In this document: one piece after another, positions 33,133 to 44,076 of the stretch
How positions within the stretch are numbered: position 1 is the stretch's first letter
Layout: the number at the start of each line of letters is the position of its first letter
From: Desulfosporosinus sp. BRH_c37
Lineage (GTDB): Bacteria; Bacillota; Desulfitobacteriia; Desulfitobacteriales; Desulfitobacteriaceae
DNA length: 64,000 nt
Direction: 5' to 3'
Assembly: GCA_001516045.1 (NCBI GenBank)
Contig: LOEW01000239.1
Coordinates: forward strand, 1-64,000
Notes under the pieces: generated by a model
The model's database searches: none
Told to the model about the DNA's origin: nothing
Seen by the model: the letters and a program-made list of their open reading frames with translations, nothing else
Program-made: the position numbers and the translations under genes

Positions 33133-36100
33133 TTATGAAGAGGTCGATTCCCCATACGTTTTGTCCAGATTTTCCACGGCCACAGAAAGCATGAGCTTTA
33201 GGCGATTAAGTTGATTGACTTCACTAGCCCCGGGATCATAGTCAATAGGGGCAATATTTGCTTGGGGATAGGACCTGCGGATCTCGCGGAACATGCCTTT
33301 ACCCGTTATATGATTAGGCAAGCAGGCAAAGGGCTGTAAACAAACGATGTTATTGACCCCGCTGCGAATTAGCTCGACCATTTCCCCGGTGAGGAACCAA
33401 CCCTCTCCTGACTGATTGGCCAGAGAGAGGTGATTTGCCGCATATTTGGCGATTTCTTCAATGGGTTTAGGGGCTGTGAAGCGTTTACTGGCTCTGAGGG
33501 CCTTCTTCATCTCCTGGCGATAGGATTCTATTCTGTTGATGGAAAGATTACCGGAAACCATGCCCCAAAAACTACCCGAAAGTTTCTCATATTTAATGCG
33601 ATTATCCAAAGCTCCATATAATAGGAAGTCAGTAAGGTCAGGCACGACTGCCTCAGCCCCCTCAGCCTCCAAAAGTTCAACAATGTTATTATTCGCTGTA
33701 GGGTGGAACTTGACAAGAATTTCGCCAACCACGCCAACCTTCGGTTTGACCAGATCCTCATCAATTTTTAGATGATCAAAATCCTTCACGATTTGGCGAA
33801 TGGTCTCTGTGAAGTTCCTTTTGTTCCCTTTCTGCAAAGATTCTTGGCAGCGCTCAACCCACTCCTCATATAAACGATTGGCGGAGCCGGGAACGAGCTC
33901 ATACGGGCGTACTCTATAAAGAACCCGCATTAAAAGATCCCCATAGATCAGCCCCCGCATCAACTTATTAAACATCGGGAGAGTGATTTTAAAGCCGGGA
34001 TTTTTCTCCAAACTGGACGAGTTTCCCGTATTCAAGGCAATGACTGGGACATGTTCCATATGGGCGTCTTTTAAGGCCTTGCGGATAAAAGCGATATAGT
34101 TCGTCGCTCGACAGCCTCCACCGGTCTGAGAAATAATCACTGAGGTATTATTTAAATCATACTTGCCTGACCCCAAGGCCCTCATAATTTGTCCGACCAC
34201 AATAATAGCCGGGTAACAAGCATCATTATGCACGTATTTTAAGCCTTCATCGATCGCTGACTTATCCACTGAGGGCAAGATCTCCAGGGTATACCCGGCA
34301 ATTTCAAAGCTGGTCTTAAAAAACTGAAAATGAATCGGGGACATTTGAGGCACTAAAAGGGTATGCGTTTTCTTCATTTCCTTGGTGAATACGACTCTGG
34401 GGAGATTGGCAAATAGTTTTTCTGGTGTAAAGTTTCTGTTGTCGCGTTCTTTAATGGCGGCTATTAGGGATCGTACACGGATCCGGGCAGCCCCTAAATT
34501 GTTAATCTCATCAATTTTCAAAACGGTATAAATCTTTCCGAAAGCCTCAAGAATTTCCTTGACCTGGTCCGTTGTCACCGCATCTAAGCCACATCCAAAC
34601 GAGGTCAATTGGATTAAATCGAGAGATTCTTGTCCGGCCACATAGCTGGCGGCGGAGTACAACCTCGTATGGTAGACCCATTGATCTACAATGCGCAACG
34701 GTCGTTCGACTTCGCCTAGGTGGTTTATGGAATCTTCCGACAAAACAGCAAATCCATAGGCTTGAATCATCTCGGGGATGCTATGATTGATTTCCGGATC
34801 AATATGATAGGGTCTTCCTGCCAAGACAATCCCTTTAAGTTTATGGTTTCTAATATAGAGAAAAGCTTCTTCGCCTTTTCTTTTTACCTCGTCCTTATAC
34901 TTATCTAATTCCACATACGCCTTATCCATCGCCCTGAGGATCTCCTGTTTAGGGATTCCTTCCGGAGCCAACTCTTCAACTAAGCGTTTGCCCATTCTAC
35001 TAGGCTTATCCATGGGTAAGAAGGGATGATAAAAGGTCATATTAGGAGCCCGAAGGATATCCATGTTGGCATGAATAGTCTCAGGGTAAGAGGTGACAAT
35101 GGGGCAATTGTAATGGTTATTTGAGCCAGGATCTTCTGCGCGGTTGTAAGGGATGCAGGGGTAAAAAAGTTTAGTGATCCCTTTTTTCACTAAATCAGTC
35201 ATATGTCCATGGACAAGCTTAGCGGGGTAACAGGCTGACTCAGAAGGGATCGTATCCATGCCTTGCTCATAGAGCTGCTTGGAAGATCGGCTCGATAGGA
35301 TGACTCGATAGCCCAATTCTGTAAAGAAGGTAAACCAGAACGGATAATCTTCGTAGAGGTTTAATACTCGGGGAATTCCGATCGTCCCTCGGACGGCCTT
35401 GTCAGGGTTTAAGGGTTTATAGTTAAAAACCCTTTTGTACTTGAAAGCAAAAAGGTTGGGAATTTCAGAGTTTACGATGGCCTTGCCCGCACCGCGCTCG
35501 CAACGATTCCCGGAAAAGAACTCGCTTCCATTAGAAAAACGGCGGATCGTGACAAGGCAATTATTCCCACATAACCCGCAACGTCTCATGGTCGTTTCTG
35601 AGGTAAGTTTTTTGAGCGCTTCAAAGGGCAGAAGCGTCGTGTGATAGCCCGGTTGAAAACGCTCTTTGGCAATTAAAGCGGCTCCAAACGCTCCCATAAT
35701 ACCGGCAATATCCGGGCGCACGACCTCTCGCTGCGTAATTTGTTCAAGGGCCCGTAGGACCGTGTCATTATAGAACGTGCCTCCTTGGACGACAATTTTT
35801 TTCCCCAGGCCTTCCGCGCTTCTCAGACGAATCACCTTAAAAAGGGCATTTTTGATAACGGAAATGGAGATTCCTGCCGAAATATCGCAAACGTCGGCCC
35901 CGTCTTTCTGGACTTGTTTGACCTTGGAGTTCATGAAGACGGTACAGCGTGTCCCCAGATCGACAGGATGCTTAGATTCCAGGCCGATCTGCGCAAATTC
36001 TTGGACATTCATGTTCAGAGAGTTGGCAAAAGTCTCTACGAAGGAACCGCAGCCGGAAGAACAGGCTTCATTTAAAGTGATGGATTCAATCACCCCATTC

Positions 36101-37395
36101 CGGATGACTAAGCTTTTCATGTCCTGTCCGCCAATATCCAGCACAAAATCAACACCCGGCAGGAAGAAATTCGCGGCTGTGTAGTGAGCGACTGTTTCGA
36201 TTTCTCCGATATCCACGTTTAGGGCAGTTTTGATGAGCTGCTCTCCATAGCCAGTAACGGTTGAGTTGACAATCCTTATTTCGTTATTTAACTTTTCAAA
36301 CAACGTTCTTAAGGCTTCCATGGTTGAGTCTAAAGGATTGCCCTTATTACTGTCATAATAGGAATAGAGCAAACGTCCCTCTTCATCAATCAGGGCGATT
36401 TTGGTAGTGGTTGACCCGGCATCGATTCCCAGATAGGCTTTCCCGGCATAGCTTTCTAAGTCAACCCGCTGAACTTTATGTTGCGCCTGCCGTTTTTTAA
36501 AGACTTCATATGCTGCAACGTTTTCAAACAAAGGGTCTAATTCTTCTTTCCCGTCATGATTTATTTCATAAATCAAAGGGGAACGCTCATATAAACACTC
36601 TAGAGTAAACGTTTCTCGATTGCGTGAGGAGAGCGCTGCTCCGATCGCTACAAAAAATTGAGAATCGGCCGGGAAAATGATATTTTCGTTTTCTAGCTTG
36701 AGCGTTTCAATAAAACGCTTTCTTAGTTCCGACATGAAAAACAAAGGCCCGCCTAAAAAGGCAACTTTTCCTGTGATCGGACGGCCTTGGGCCAAGCCGC
36801 TAATTGTCTGATTGACAACGGCCTGTAAGACAGAGACAGCGATGTCTTCTTTGGCGGCCCCTTCATTTAACAAAGGCTGGATATCGGTCTTGGCAAACAC
36901 ACCGCAGCGAGAGGCAATCGGATAAATGGTTTGGTAGTTCTTAGCAAGTTCGTTTAAACCCTGAGCATCGGTTTGTAATAAGGAAGCCATCTGATCAATA
37001 AAGGCTCCTGTCCCTCCAGCACACGTCCCATTCATGCGTTGCTCCAGAGAGTCCCCAAAATAAGTGACCTTGGCATCTTCGCCGCCAAGTTCTATGGCAG
37101 CCTCTGTCTTGGGAATGACGCTATTAATGGCGTTCGAGCAAGCCATCACTTCTTGAATAAAAGGGACGTCTAAGATTTGGGAAATGTTGAAGCCCCCCGA
37201 CCCGGTTACCATCAGGGTTAATACATGCCCTTGCAGGTTGGCTTTGACTTCCTCAAGCATCGACACGACGGTCGCTCGGATATTGGAAAAATGCCTGAGA
37301 TAGTTTTTATAGACGATCGTTTGATCCTTATCTAAAACAACCAGTTTTACCGTTGTAGACCCAACATCGAGACCAATATTTAAAACGTCACTCAT
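33133..37395 (-). CDS. Giant CoA-dehydratase-type activase fusion (ASKHA-ASKHA-DUF2229)
   Basis: A 1420-residue protein. Two ASKHA ATPase domains of the HgdC/BadF type come first ([18 protein letters not shown] near residue 5; [20 protein letters not shown] near 315), each with the cluster-type glycine-cysteine motif ([25 protein letters not shown]). A C-terminal half follows with DUF2229 and a 2-hydroxyglutaryl-CoA-dehydratase-like region ([24 protein letters not shown]). Such fusions are common in anaerobes and carry out ATP-driven low-potential electron transfer; the target is often unknown. ATG at 37395 with GGAGGA is preferred to the frame start at 37476. A fragment lies at 24919. Confidence 0.88.
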   Translation of the reverse strand: MSDVLNIGLDVGSTTVKLVVLDKDQTIVYKNYLRHFSNIRATVVSMLEEVKANLQGHVLTLMVTGSGGFNISQILDVPFIQEVMACSNAINSVIPKTEAAIELGGEDAKVTYFGDSLEQRMNGTCAGGTGAFIDQMASLLQTDAQGLNELAKNYQTIYPIASRCGVFAKTDIQPLLNEGAAKEDIAVSVLQAVVNQTISGLAQGRPITGKVAFLGGPLFFMSELRKRFIETLKLENENIIFPADSQFFVAIGAALSSRNRETFTLECLYERSPLIYEINHDGKEELDPLFENVAAYEVFKKRQAQHKVQRVDLESYAGKAYLGIDAGSTTTKIALIDEEGRLLYSYYDSNKGNPLDSTMEALRTLFEKLNNEIRIVNSTVTGYGEQLIKTALNVDIGEIETVAHYTAANFFLPGVDFVLDIGGQDMKSLVIRNGVIESITLNEACSSGCGSFVETFANSLNMNVQEFAQIGLESKHPVDLGTRCTVFMNSKVKQVQKDGADVCDISAGISISVIKNALFKVIRLRSAEGLGKKIVVQGGTFYNDTVLRALEQITQREVVRPDIAGIMGAFGAALIAKERFQPGYHTTLLPFEALKKLTSETTMRRCGLCGNNCLVTIRRFSNGSEFFSGNRCERGAGKAIVNSEIPNLFAFKYKRVFNYKPLNPDKAVRGTIGIPRVLNLYEDYPFWFTFFTELGYRVILSSRSSKQLYEQGMDTIPSESACYPAKLVHGHMTDLVKKGITKLFYPCIPYNRAEDPGSNNHYNCPIVTSYPETIHANMDILRAPNMTFYHPFLPMDKPSRMGKRLVEELAPEGIPKQEILRAMDKAYVELDKYKDEVKRKGEEAFLYIRNHKLKGIVLAGRPYHIDPEINHSIPEMIQAYGFAVLSEDSINHLGEVERPLRIVDQWVYHTRLYSAASYVAGQESLDLIQLTSFGCGLDAVTTDQVKEILEAFGKIYTVLKIDEINNLGAARIRVRSLIAAIKERDNRNFTPEKLFANLPRVVFTKEMKKTHTLLVPQMSPIHFQFFKTSFEIAGYTLEILPSVDKSAIDEGLKYVHNDACYPAIIVVGQIMRALGSGKYDLNNTSVIISQTGGGCRATNYIAFIRKALKDAHMEHVPVIALNTGNSSSLEKNPGFKITLPMFNKLMRGLIYGDLLMRVLYRVRPYELVPGSANRLYEEWVERCQESLQKGNKRNFTETIRQIVKDFDHLKIDEDLVKPKVGVVGEILVKFHPTANNNIVELLEAEGAEAVVPDLTDFLLYGALDNRIKYEKLSGSFWGMVSGNLSINRIESYRQEMKKALRASKRFTAPKPIEEIAKYAANHLSLANQSGEGWFLTGEMVELIRSGVNNIVCLQPFACLPNHITGKGMFREIRRSYPQANIAPIDYDPGASEVNQLNRLKLMLSVAVENLDKTYGESTSS

Positions 37396-37415
37396 TTTCT
37401 TCCTCCACTGGCTTA

Positions 37416-38456
37416 TTAAGCCCCTTTCCCGCATTCCCAGAGAGTTTCGTGGCAAAGAAGCGCAGTGCACCCGCATTGGTTTGTTTCGATTTCGATTGTC
37501 GTATGGGAGATCCCAAATTCTTTTAAGAGATATTGCTTTAATTGTTGGATGGTTTCCGTGCTTTGCTCCAGTGAACCATCGGGGTCAACGATCAGATGGC
37601 AACTTAGGGCAACCCGTTCCGGAGTCACACTCCAGACATGAAGATCATGAATATCCATAGCACCTTGTAATGTCCGAACAAAAGCCAGTAAACGATCATA
37701 TTCGAAATTGGTCGGAGCCCCTTCCATTAAAATGTGAAGCGTTTCTTTGACGATCTTCCAGGCATTCCAAGCGATCATAAGAGCAATCAAAACGGAGATG
37801 ATCGGGTCAATAACGTACCATTGGGTAAATTGCATGATCACTGCACCCAGAATAACGCCCGCTGAGGCGGCTGCATCCCCTAAAACATGGAGAAGAGCAG
37901 AACGGACATTGAGGTTATCTTCTCCGCCTCGGAAGCCAAAAGCGATTGCCAGATTAACAATCACGCCAACAGCTGCACTTAAATACATGATCGTGCTTTC
38001 GACGGGTTGAGGATTTTGAAAACGATGGAAGGCTTCATAAAGAATCACGAAAGCAATAATAATTAAGGTAAGGGAATTGGCTAAGGCAGCTAAAATTCCA
38101 GTGCGATGATAGCCGAAGGTTTTATCAAGGGTTGGAGATTTCTGCGCTTGAACGGCTGCAAACCAAGCAAGGCCTAAGGCGGCAACATCAGTCAGGACGT
38201 GTCCGGCATCACTGAGCAAGGCTAAGCTATTGGCTAGGCTTCCTCCAATTACCTCCACAGCCAAGATGAAGAAGGTAGCTAAAAAGGCCCATTTTAACTT
38301 AGTGCCTGTAGCATGGACGTGTCCTCCCAGAGCACCATGGTTGTGGCCGTGATGATCGTGGTCGTGGCCATTATCAGCATGATCGTGGTCATGGTCATGG
38401 TCATGGTCATGCTCATGATTATGGGATTGAACATTTAAATCATTGGGTTTTGACAT
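37416..38456 (-). CDS. czcD: CDF-family zinc/cadmium exporter
   Basis: A 346-residue cation diffusion facilitator. The N-terminus is very rich in histidine (residues 12-50), typical of zinc exporters. Six membrane segments follow, with the metal-site motifs [17 protein letters not shown] and [13 protein letters not shown], and a C-terminal regulatory domain ending in CGC. ATG at 38456 with GGAGGAG is preferred to the frame start at 38507. It lies 92 bases downstream of its SmtB-like repressor on the same strand. Confidence 0.92.
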   Translation of the reverse strand: MSKPNDLNVQSHNHEHDHDHDHDHDHADNGHDHDHHGHNHGALGGHVHATGTKLKWAFLATFFILAVEVIGGSLANSLALLSDAGHVLTDVAALGLAWFAAVQAQKSPTLDKTFGYHRTGILAALANSLTLIIIAFVILYEAFHRFQNPQPVESTIMYLSAAVGVIVNLAIAFGFRGGEDNLNVRSALLHVLGDAAASAGVILGAVIMQFTQWYVIDPIISVLIALMIAWNAWKIVKETLHILMEGAPTNFEYDRLLAFVRTLQGAMDIHDLHVWSVTPERVALSCHLIVDPDGSLEQSTETIQQLKQYLLKEFGISHTTIEIETNQCGCTALLCHETLWECGKGA

Positions 38457-38499
38457 TATTAAATCTCCTCCTTGATTAATGAAATATGGGTTCTGAGAT

Positions 38500-38532
38500 A
38501 TGAACACTTAAACATATAATTAAATGTTTGCT
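38500..38532 (-). promoter_or_regulatory. SmtB/CzrA-type operator upstream of CDF gene
   Basis: A partial dyad aaacatataattaaatgttt lies between the repressor gene and the CDF gene and resembles SmtB/CzrA operators. Likely the binding site of the repressor at 38549. Confidence 0.55.
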
Positions 38533-38548
38533 TAAAAAAATAATTACA

Positions 38549-38917
38549 CTAAAACTTAGGGAGGTGGTTGATATGGTCAAGCGCTTTTTCTAAGATAATT
38601 TTTACGTGTTCGTCGTGAATGCTATAGCGAACAAGCTTTCCTTCTTTGCGAGATCGGGCGAGACCCATAGTCTTTAGTAGTCTTAAATGGTGGGAAGCGG
38701 CTGAGATTGTCAAATCTGAAATTTGAGCAATATCACAAACGCAAAGATCGGGCTTCAGAAGCATGACATAAATAATCTTAACGCGCGTTTCATCAGCTAG
38801 AGCTTTAAAAATAGGGGTCACTCCTTTAATCTGTTCTACCGAGAGAACTAACTCCTTTAAACGTTGCGGAGTTTCGAAATCTGTAAGGCAAAGGTGATGA
38901 TGACCCGGATGGTTCAA
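38549..38917 (-). CDS. SmtB/CzrA/ZiaR-type metal repressor
   Basis: A 122-residue ArsR/SmtB protein with a His-rich start (HPGHHHLCLTD), the DLCVCDIAQIS region before the recognition helix TISAASHHLRLLK, and an alpha-5 site D-E-H with a later H (HDEHVKIILEKALDHINH). These sites suit Zn/Cd sensing. Coupled with the CDF zinc exporter downstream. Confidence 0.88.
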   Translation of the reverse strand: MNHPGHHHLCLTDFETPQRLKELVLSVEQIKGVTPIFKALADETRVKIIYVMLLKPDLCVCDIAQISDLTISAASHHLRLLKTMGLARSRKEGKLVRYSIHDEHVKIILEKALDHINHLPKF

Positions 38918-39002
38918 AATGACTCCTCCTATTATAAAGTGCTTCTTTAAAAGGTTACAATATTTGCTTTAGTGTTTATAAATATGGATTGCTATTTCTG
39001 CT

Positions 39003-39030
39003 AAGGTGGGGGGAGGCTAGCCCCCACCTT
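39003..39030 (-). terminator. Terminator
   Basis: Perfect ten-base arms aaggtggggg and cccccacctt with a short loop, downstream of the DGC gene on the minus strand. Confidence 0.75.
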
Positions 39031-39105
39031 GAAAATAAACGTCTTCCTGTGATGGACAATTGGATGCTAATCCATTGACTGAAATCATTCACGAAATCCT
39101 GAAGC

Positions 39106-39543
39106 TTATTTGAGTTCCTCAATCTTACCAAGGATCTTTTGTGTAATTTCAGACATCTTCTCTTGATCAAAATCAGGTCCCGGTTTCTTGTCAAGATTAA
39201 AATCTTCGTCCAAAACATAGCTCAAATCGACTTTAACGCCAACCTTCTCCAGAGCCTTCTTTAGACATCGGGCTTCACACCCATCGATGACAACCTGATA
39301 GTCATCGTACAATAAAACCTGGCTTGGCCCTTCAATTTCGGGAAAAAGGGCCAGCGGGCACCTCATAAAGGCATTAGGTATAGCCTTAACAATCTCCCTA
39401 GGAATAAATCCGCTCATTTGCCCTAAGTTTGAACTCCCAAAACATCCGTTGACTCCAATTGTTTTCCCGAATTGCTCATGTTGAGCCAGGATGGTTTTTT
39501 TGGCCATCTCCATTTTGATTTCTTGAACTGGTTTCTTTTCCAT
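39106..39543 (-). CDS. DGC-domain putative zinc-binding protein
   Basis: A 145-residue DGC protein: GVNGCFGSSNLGQMSGFIPRE, MRCPLALFPEIEG and VIDGCEARCLKKALEK. ATG at 39543 after GAGGAGG. It follows the DHA2 transporter gene on the same strand with a 76-base gap, so it may be the last gene of the CMD-MFS-DGC operon. The second MFS/CMD copy at 52864 has no DGC gene after it. Confidence 0.8.
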   Translation of the reverse strand: MEKKPVQEIKMEMAKKTILAQHEQFGKTIGVNGCFGSSNLGQMSGFIPREIVKAIPNAFMRCPLALFPEIEGPSQVLLYDDYQVVIDGCEARCLKKALEKVGVKVDLSYVLDEDFNLDKKPGPDFDQEKMSEITQKILGKIEELK

Positions 39544-39619
39544 GTTATAACCTCCTCGAATTATTATCTTAGTTTTTAAGTTGTTCACACTATGTGCATA
39601 TAACGGTAACGGAATAGGA

Positions 39620-41041
39620 TTATTGATTCTTAGGAATCTCTTTGCCTCCGCGATTGAGAGAAAACAGGGCGCCAATGATACTTAACCCAGCAGCTAAATA
39701 GTAGACGATCGCTGTGCTAGGCAAAAAAGCGGCAACATAGGGGAGGGAAACCTTGGCGTCCATGCTGTGCTGAAAAATAGCGACCGAGAGCGTAATCCCC
39801 AAGACCATACCTAAGTTTTTAACCAGTTGGCTTATGCCTGAGGCTACGCCCAGTTTATTCTTAGGGACCGCTCCCATAATACAGGAATTGTTGGGGGCTT
39901 GGAAAAGGCCTAAGGAGGCCCCCATGCCGAAGACGGCCAGAATTACTTGAATAACCGGAGTTTTATCGCCGACGTTGGCTAAGAGAACTAAAGCGAGGGC
40001 ATTGAGGATCATGCCACTGCTGGTTAAGAAGGTGTAGCCGATTTTGTCCGAGAGCCGTCCGGCGAAGGTCGCCATAATTGCCATGCCAAGGGGAAAGGCC
40101 ATCATAAACAGTCCAGCCATTTGTGGTGTATATCCTAAAACTTTTTGGTAGTAAAAGGGAAGGAGTACGGTACTAGAATACATGGTGATAAAGGAAATTA
40201 GGGCGGCTACAATCGAGGTCCAGAAAATACGCATTTTAAAGAGCTCGAAGTCGAGAATGGGGTTGAGTGCTTTTCGTTCCTGAAGAGCGACGGCGATCAG
40301 ACTAATTAGAAAAATTGTACCGCTTGTAAGAATTAGCGGAGAAGACCAACCAAAATCATTGAGATTGGAGACACCGTAGATAAAGCTAACCATCCCTATG
40401 ATGACGTAAATGGCTCCCCATGTGTCAAATTTTTTACTTTTTCGGTTTTTACCATGATCTGCCGGGATAATGAAATGCGAGGCTAAGAAACCAGTGGCAG
40501 CCACAATAGTAATGAGTAAAAAGATCATGCGCCATCCCCAGAGTCCAATCACAATGCCACCGAGGGAAGGCCCAGCCAAGCTGCCTATAGCTGCAACCGA
40601 ACCAAGGAAACCAATGTTTTTTCCGCGTTGTTCGGGAGGATAATTTTCTGTGGCGATGACTAAGCCGTTGGCCATGATCATGGCCCCCCCGACCCCTTGC
40701 AAGACCCGGGTAAAGATCAAGAGATAGACATTATTGGTCAGTATGCAGAGCAGTGAAAAAATACCAACTAAAGCAAACCCGCCATTATAAATTCTCTTTC
40801 GTCCGAACATATCAGCTAATGTTCCAAAAATAAGAAGTAAGGCAGACATGGTCAGCAGGTAAACGGAGGGTACCCACTGGATCATGGATAGGCTGACGTT
40901 AAATTCTGCTGCCATACGTGGGAGCCCGACGTTCACGACTCCTCCGTCAAACGTGGAGAGAAAGGCACCTGTCGCAACACAAGCTAGAACATAAGAACGT
41001 TTTTGTTGAGTTGCCGGTAAGGGAGATATAGGAGTCGACAT
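39620..41041 (-). CDS. DHA2-family multidrug transporter (copy 1)
   Basis: A 473-residue major-facilitator protein with fourteen membrane segments, of the EmrB/QacA type: motif A GTLADMFGRKRIYNGGF, motif C GPSLGGIVIGLWGWRMIF, and a first helix LSTFDGGVVNVGLPRM. It exports drugs or toxic organics by proton antiport. The start at 41041 follows GGAGG. It lies downstream of a CMD-family gene. Copy 2 is at 52864-54285. In arsenic islands such transporters are sometimes taken for organoarsenical or thiol-arsenic exporters, which is speculation here. Confidence 0.9.
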   Translation of the reverse strand: MSTPISPLPATQQKRSYVLACVATGAFLSTFDGGVVNVGLPRMAAEFNVSLSMIQWVPSVYLLTMSALLLIFGTLADMFGRKRIYNGGFALVGIFSLLCILTNNVYLLIFTRVLQGVGGAMIMANGLVIATENYPPEQRGKNIGFLGSVAAIGSLAGPSLGGIVIGLWGWRMIFLLITIVAATGFLASHFIIPADHGKNRKSKKFDTWGAIYVIIGMVSFIYGVSNLNDFGWSSPLILTSGTIFLISLIAVALQERKALNPILDFELFKMRIFWTSIVAALISFITMYSSTVLLPFYYQKVLGYTPQMAGLFMMAFPLGMAIMATFAGRLSDKIGYTFLTSSGMILNALALVLLANVGDKTPVIQVILAVFGMGASLGLFQAPNNSCIMGAVPKNKLGVASGISQLVKNLGMVLGITLSVAIFQHSMDAKVSLPYVAAFLPSTAIVYYLAAGLSIIGALFSLNRGGKEIPKNQ

Positions 41042-41219
41042 ATTCTTAACAACCTCCTTAGTCAATGCTGAGTACGGCTTGAACCACAGCATTCGTTACC
41101 TGTTCATCATATTTTTCAACCCGGCGATATACTGGCTAAGCAAAGGAGCGCGGCACGATTGTAGCCTAAGATGTTCGCTGTTTTTTTGTGTGTTACAAGA
41201 GTGTAGTTTACCTAGGAAT

Positions 41220-41258
41220 AATCGTTTTAATGACGATCATTCCTAGGTTGGATCGAAA
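41220..41258 (-). terminator. Terminator of CMD gene
   Basis: Arms acctaggaataatcgt and acgatcattcctaggt pair with one mismatch around a seven-base loop, just past the CMD stop codon. It separates the CMD and MFS genes but may allow read-through. Confidence 0.7.
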
Positions 41259-41261
41259 GGT

Positions 41262-41639
41262 TTACTCTTGGGGGAAGATGCGAAGCCCTGTATTAACTCG
41301 GTTCAGCCCAGTTGTACCGTCAATGACCGCGATAACTTCTAAGAGTTCTTCGTCTGTGACTCCCATGTTTCTTAGCTGTTTAGTATGGCTGGAGATGCAC
41401 ATGTCCGAGCCGTTGTTGATGGATGTGGTCAAGGCGATCAGCATTTTTGTTTTAGCATCGATTTTCCCGGGAGCCATAACGGTTTTCATTTTCATGAGGG
41501 TCGCTTTCATGTAATCGGGAAAGTTCGCTAAGGCGCGAAACGTAGGCGGGACCATTCCTTTTTCTTCCTCAAGGTGAGCAAAAATGTGTTTAACCTCCGG
41601 GGATGCATCTTGATCTTGGATGAGTTTTACAGTTGACAT
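41262..41639 (-). CDS. Carboxymuconolactone decarboxylase/AhpD-like protein (copy 1)
   Basis: A 125-residue CMD-family helical protein with the core SDMCISSHTKQLRNMGVTDEEL: one cysteine and a histidine four residues later rather than the CxxC of AhpD peroxidase adaptors. It probably has a thiol-based redox role. ATG at 41639 after GAGGAGG. It is the first gene under the 15-8-15 operator at 41710. Copy 2 is at 54445. Confidence 0.85.
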   Translation of the reverse strand: MSTVKLIQDQDASPEVKHIFAHLEEEKGMVPPTFRALANFPDYMKATLMKMKTVMAPGKIDAKTKMLIALTTSINNGSDMCISSHTKQLRNMGVTDEELLEVIAVIDGTTGLNRVNTGLRIFPQE

Positions 41640-41709
41640 GGGTTTTGCCTCCTCTTTTTTTGTAAATGTCAATGATGCAGAGTTATGAAGTGAAATATAG
41701 AGCATTTAC

Positions 41710-41747
41710 AAAATGATTATATTATGAATTTCTAATATAATCATTTT
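41710..41747 (-). promoter_or_regulatory. Perfect 15-8-15 inverted repeat operator
   Basis: Arms aaaatgattatatta and its exact complement flank an eight-base spacer, upstream of the CMD gene. Same geometry as 30584-30621 and 54847-54882. Confidence 0.75.
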
Positions 41748-41963
41748 AGCACTTAAATTTTAAAAAACAAGAGAAAATTTTAATAAAGTATATATTTTAT
41801 TTAGGCAGTTTGTTCTTCTCTTCAGATTAGTCTATTTAGGCTAATGAGGAGCCTTGAATGGCTGAAGATACCACTTGACACAACCAGCAAGTCCAATGAA
41901 GAAAGCGGCCAGGTCCCGGCGTTTAGGCAAGTGAACTCGTTCAACTAAAGTTGAACATCGAGT

Positions 41964-42125
41964 CTTCGGTGACGTAAGTCTCCTGTGGAGACTTACGCCG
42001 CAGGAGCTTAACCCTTGAAAAATACATACGCGCCGTAGGATGGACTCAACCTACTTCGCCGCAAAGTGTTTCTATTGGGAAGGCGGCTCGGCGATACTCT
42101 CCACTGGAGACTATCGTCACCGAAG
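41964..42125. repeat. MITE-like element with hairpin-bearing ends
   Basis: The left end (41964-42000) and right end (42089-42125) are inverted copies over 37 bases with six differences; the outer 11 bases are identical. Each end contains its own hairpin (gtaagtctcc-tgt-ggagacttac on the left). More hairpins lie just outside at 41939-41956 and 42140-42162. No coding capacity. It could be a miniature transposable element or a structured RNA. Confidence 0.65.
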
Positions 42126-42282
42126 CAGAATAAGGTGTACCACTCCTACTTGTAGTGGGAGTTTTACGATTTGGATAAAGCCGGTAAATTAAAATTTTGT
42201 TGTACTTAAATCCTAAGTTATATTATAATATTATCAGATAGTTGACTGCGGGAAAATATAAAAAAGAAATTGAGGGGTTTTT

Positions 42283-42606
42283 GTGGAAGTACAGATCGTA
42301 TCCATGAAGGAGCGATTTTTTAAAGGCTTTAGCACACCCTATTCGGATAGGTATCCTCGAACGATTGGCGAAGAAGTGTTTGTTTGTGAGCTAATCGAGG
42401 ATTTGGGAGTTGAACAGTCAAATATATCCCAGCACCTAAGTATTTTGCGCAAACAACAAATCATTACATCAACTAAAGTGGGCTCAAAAGTCCTGTACCG
42501 AGTCAAATATCCTGAAGTATTAACCATTCTGGAGAAAGTTCAGAAGATTCTTGCTCAACAATTTCAAGAAGGGGAAGCTTTGATGAGGCATCTTGCCGAC
42601 TGGTAA
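42283..42606 (+). pseudogene. ArsR gene with compensating frameshifts
   Basis: A copy of the arsR at 30853. After codon 10 one base is inserted, and about 45 bases later ten bases are lost, so the frame is restored but residues about 10-30 are scrambled. The first helices and the first cysteine of the CVC site are altered, while the DNA-binding end (SNISQHLSILRKQQIITSTKV) is intact. Such a protein is unlikely to fold as a normal repressor. Confidence 0.75.
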
Positions 42607-42615
42607 TAGGAGATT

Positions 42616-43005
42616 TTGAATTCTGTGGCGGAAATCAATTTTGATAATATTCGGCTACAGACCAAAGGTAGAGATATGCAGAAAAATGCACTTAAAGTCA
42701 TGCGCCAAACCCGTGATTCACTACCGGCTCTGGTACGGTATGTGGAGAATCATCTAAATTATGATAATATTAAGGTGTTTTTCACCCTAACGCTGCTTCA
42801 CCGAGGCGTTAAAGGATTTGGGTTCACGTACAGGATTTACCAGAAAGCCGGAAAGATAGGGGGATTGCTTGCCTGCAGAAGATAGTTATGCGTGTTTATT
42901 ATCCGGATGGAAAAAAGCGTGGTAAAAATAAACTTGGAGATAAGCTAAAGTTGGTATGGATTAGTCGGGAGGAACTCGTTCTACAATTTTCGCCGAACGA
43001 AGTAT
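42616..43005 (+). pseudogene. YkoP-like domain remnant with frameshift
   Basis: The first frame (42616-42885) reads MRQTRDSLPALVRYVENH and VFFTLTLLHRGVKGFGFT. A second frame from 42888 reads MRVYYPDGKKRG and LKLVWISREELVLQF. Together these resemble the YkoP domain found at the end of some polysaccharide deacetylases. The deacetylase part is absent. Assignment is tentative. Confidence 0.45.
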
Positions 43006-43052
43006 AATTGTCGGGGTTAATATACACATTTCGTGACAAATAAGGAGGAACT

Positions 43053-43598
43053 ATGTTTAAGAAGAAAGCTTTAATTGTCGTAATCATTATGGTGTTAATG
43101 GTTTCTATCGCTGGTTGTGCAAAAAAACCTACAACTTCAGCCCCTCAAACCAATACTGCTCTAACACCGGAAGGTCATCCCGCTGAAACTCCAGCTCAAC
43201 CAGGGGGTAAAGTAAGTCAGGTAGATGTAGAGACTAAAACAGTGGACTTGATAAATAAAAAGTACCCAGGGGACTGGAAAGTATTTGGAACGACTTTAAG
43301 CAAAGGACCTTATACTGAAAATGGCAATTATAAGATAGTGGATGATGTCGCCGCCTTGTTCCCAGATACCATGGGAGTATCCATTTTTGTGGGTGAGGAA
43401 AGAATCTCTTCCAGTGTTTTACAAGGCACCGAAAGGGTCCTACAAGGGTATCCTACCCCAGCAACGGTTGGCGAGGTCATGAAAAGTGGGACGCCGACAA
43501 GTACTCTTAGCGGTGGGTATCTGAAGGTCTATATTCCGTTTAAGGATAACAGCGGTAAAACTGTCGCAGTTATGACGGTGTCAGTACCTCAGTCATAG
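43053..43598 (+). CDS. Predicted lipoprotein, unknown function
   Basis: A 181-residue protein with a type II signal: KKK, hydrophobic core, lipobox SIAGC (C22). The mature part starts with a Pro/Thr-rich linker and then a globular domain (GDWKVFGTTLSKGPYTENGNYK; YLKVYIPFKDNSGKTVAVMTVSVP) somewhat like a small extracellular sensor fold. AAGGAGG precedes the ATG. No partner is evident. Confidence 0.75.
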   Translation: MFKKKALIVVIIMVLMVSIAGCAKKPTTSAPQTNTALTPEGHPAETPAQPGGKVSQVDVETKTVDLINKKYPGDWKVFGTTLSKGPYTENGNYKIVDDVAALFPDTMGVSIFVGEERISSSVLQGTERVLQGYPTPATVGEVMKSGTPTSTLSGGYLKVYIPFKDNSGKTVAVMTVSVPQS

Positions 43599-43639
43599 AT
43601 AAGGCACATTCAATAAAATAGCCAGTCACTAGTAAACAA

Positions 43640-43680
43640 AACCCCGGGAACGGTATTAACTTGCCGTTACGGGGTTTTTG
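43640..43680 (+). terminator. Terminator after lipoprotein gene
   Basis: Stem aaccccgggaacgg with ccgttacggggtt followed by TTTTT. Confidence 0.8.
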
Positions 43681-43792
43681 GGGGTCAATTTTACGGATTT
43701 CTGTATTTTGAGCAGGTCTGTTAATCTCAATTAACTTAACAATTCCCCAAGCTATGATCGCATAGACAATCATCGCAATAATGGTCGAGCAG

Positions 43793-44035
43793 GCCACACC
43801 CGTGTATGAAGCCATGCGTCTGGAAGAAGATCTGAAACGAGCGGATATAGCGAACAAATGGTGGGTCATTAATTCCTCACTGTATCACACAGGTACAACG
43901 AACCAACTGTTGTTTGCCAAGGCAAGCAACGAGATTGAGTGGATCAACAAGGTCGATAAACATGCGAATGGGAACTTTGCCGTCATCGCTTGGAGTGCAG
44001 ATGAAATCAAAGGGGATAAGTTGCTTACCCTTTAA
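43793..44035 (+). pseudogene. arsA: C-terminal fragment of arsA
   Basis: About 81 residues (TPVYEAMRLEEDLKRADIAN to GDKLLTL) match the end of ArsA at 59915-61651. The ATPase motifs are absent. The piece of minus-strand coding at about 43690-43790 (CSTIIAMIVYAIIAWGIV) is a different, unidentified membrane fragment. The downstream hairpin at 44077 matches the terminator after the intact arsA (61863). Confidence 0.85.
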
Positions 44036-44076
44036 ATCTAACGTGATGGAGTAAATAGGACCGTAAGGGAATTGAA

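Noticed and set aside
43570-43869. Minus-strand 99-residue ORF as a gene
   Set aside because: It overlaps the lipoprotein end, a terminator and the arsA fragment; only a short membrane stretch looks protein-like.
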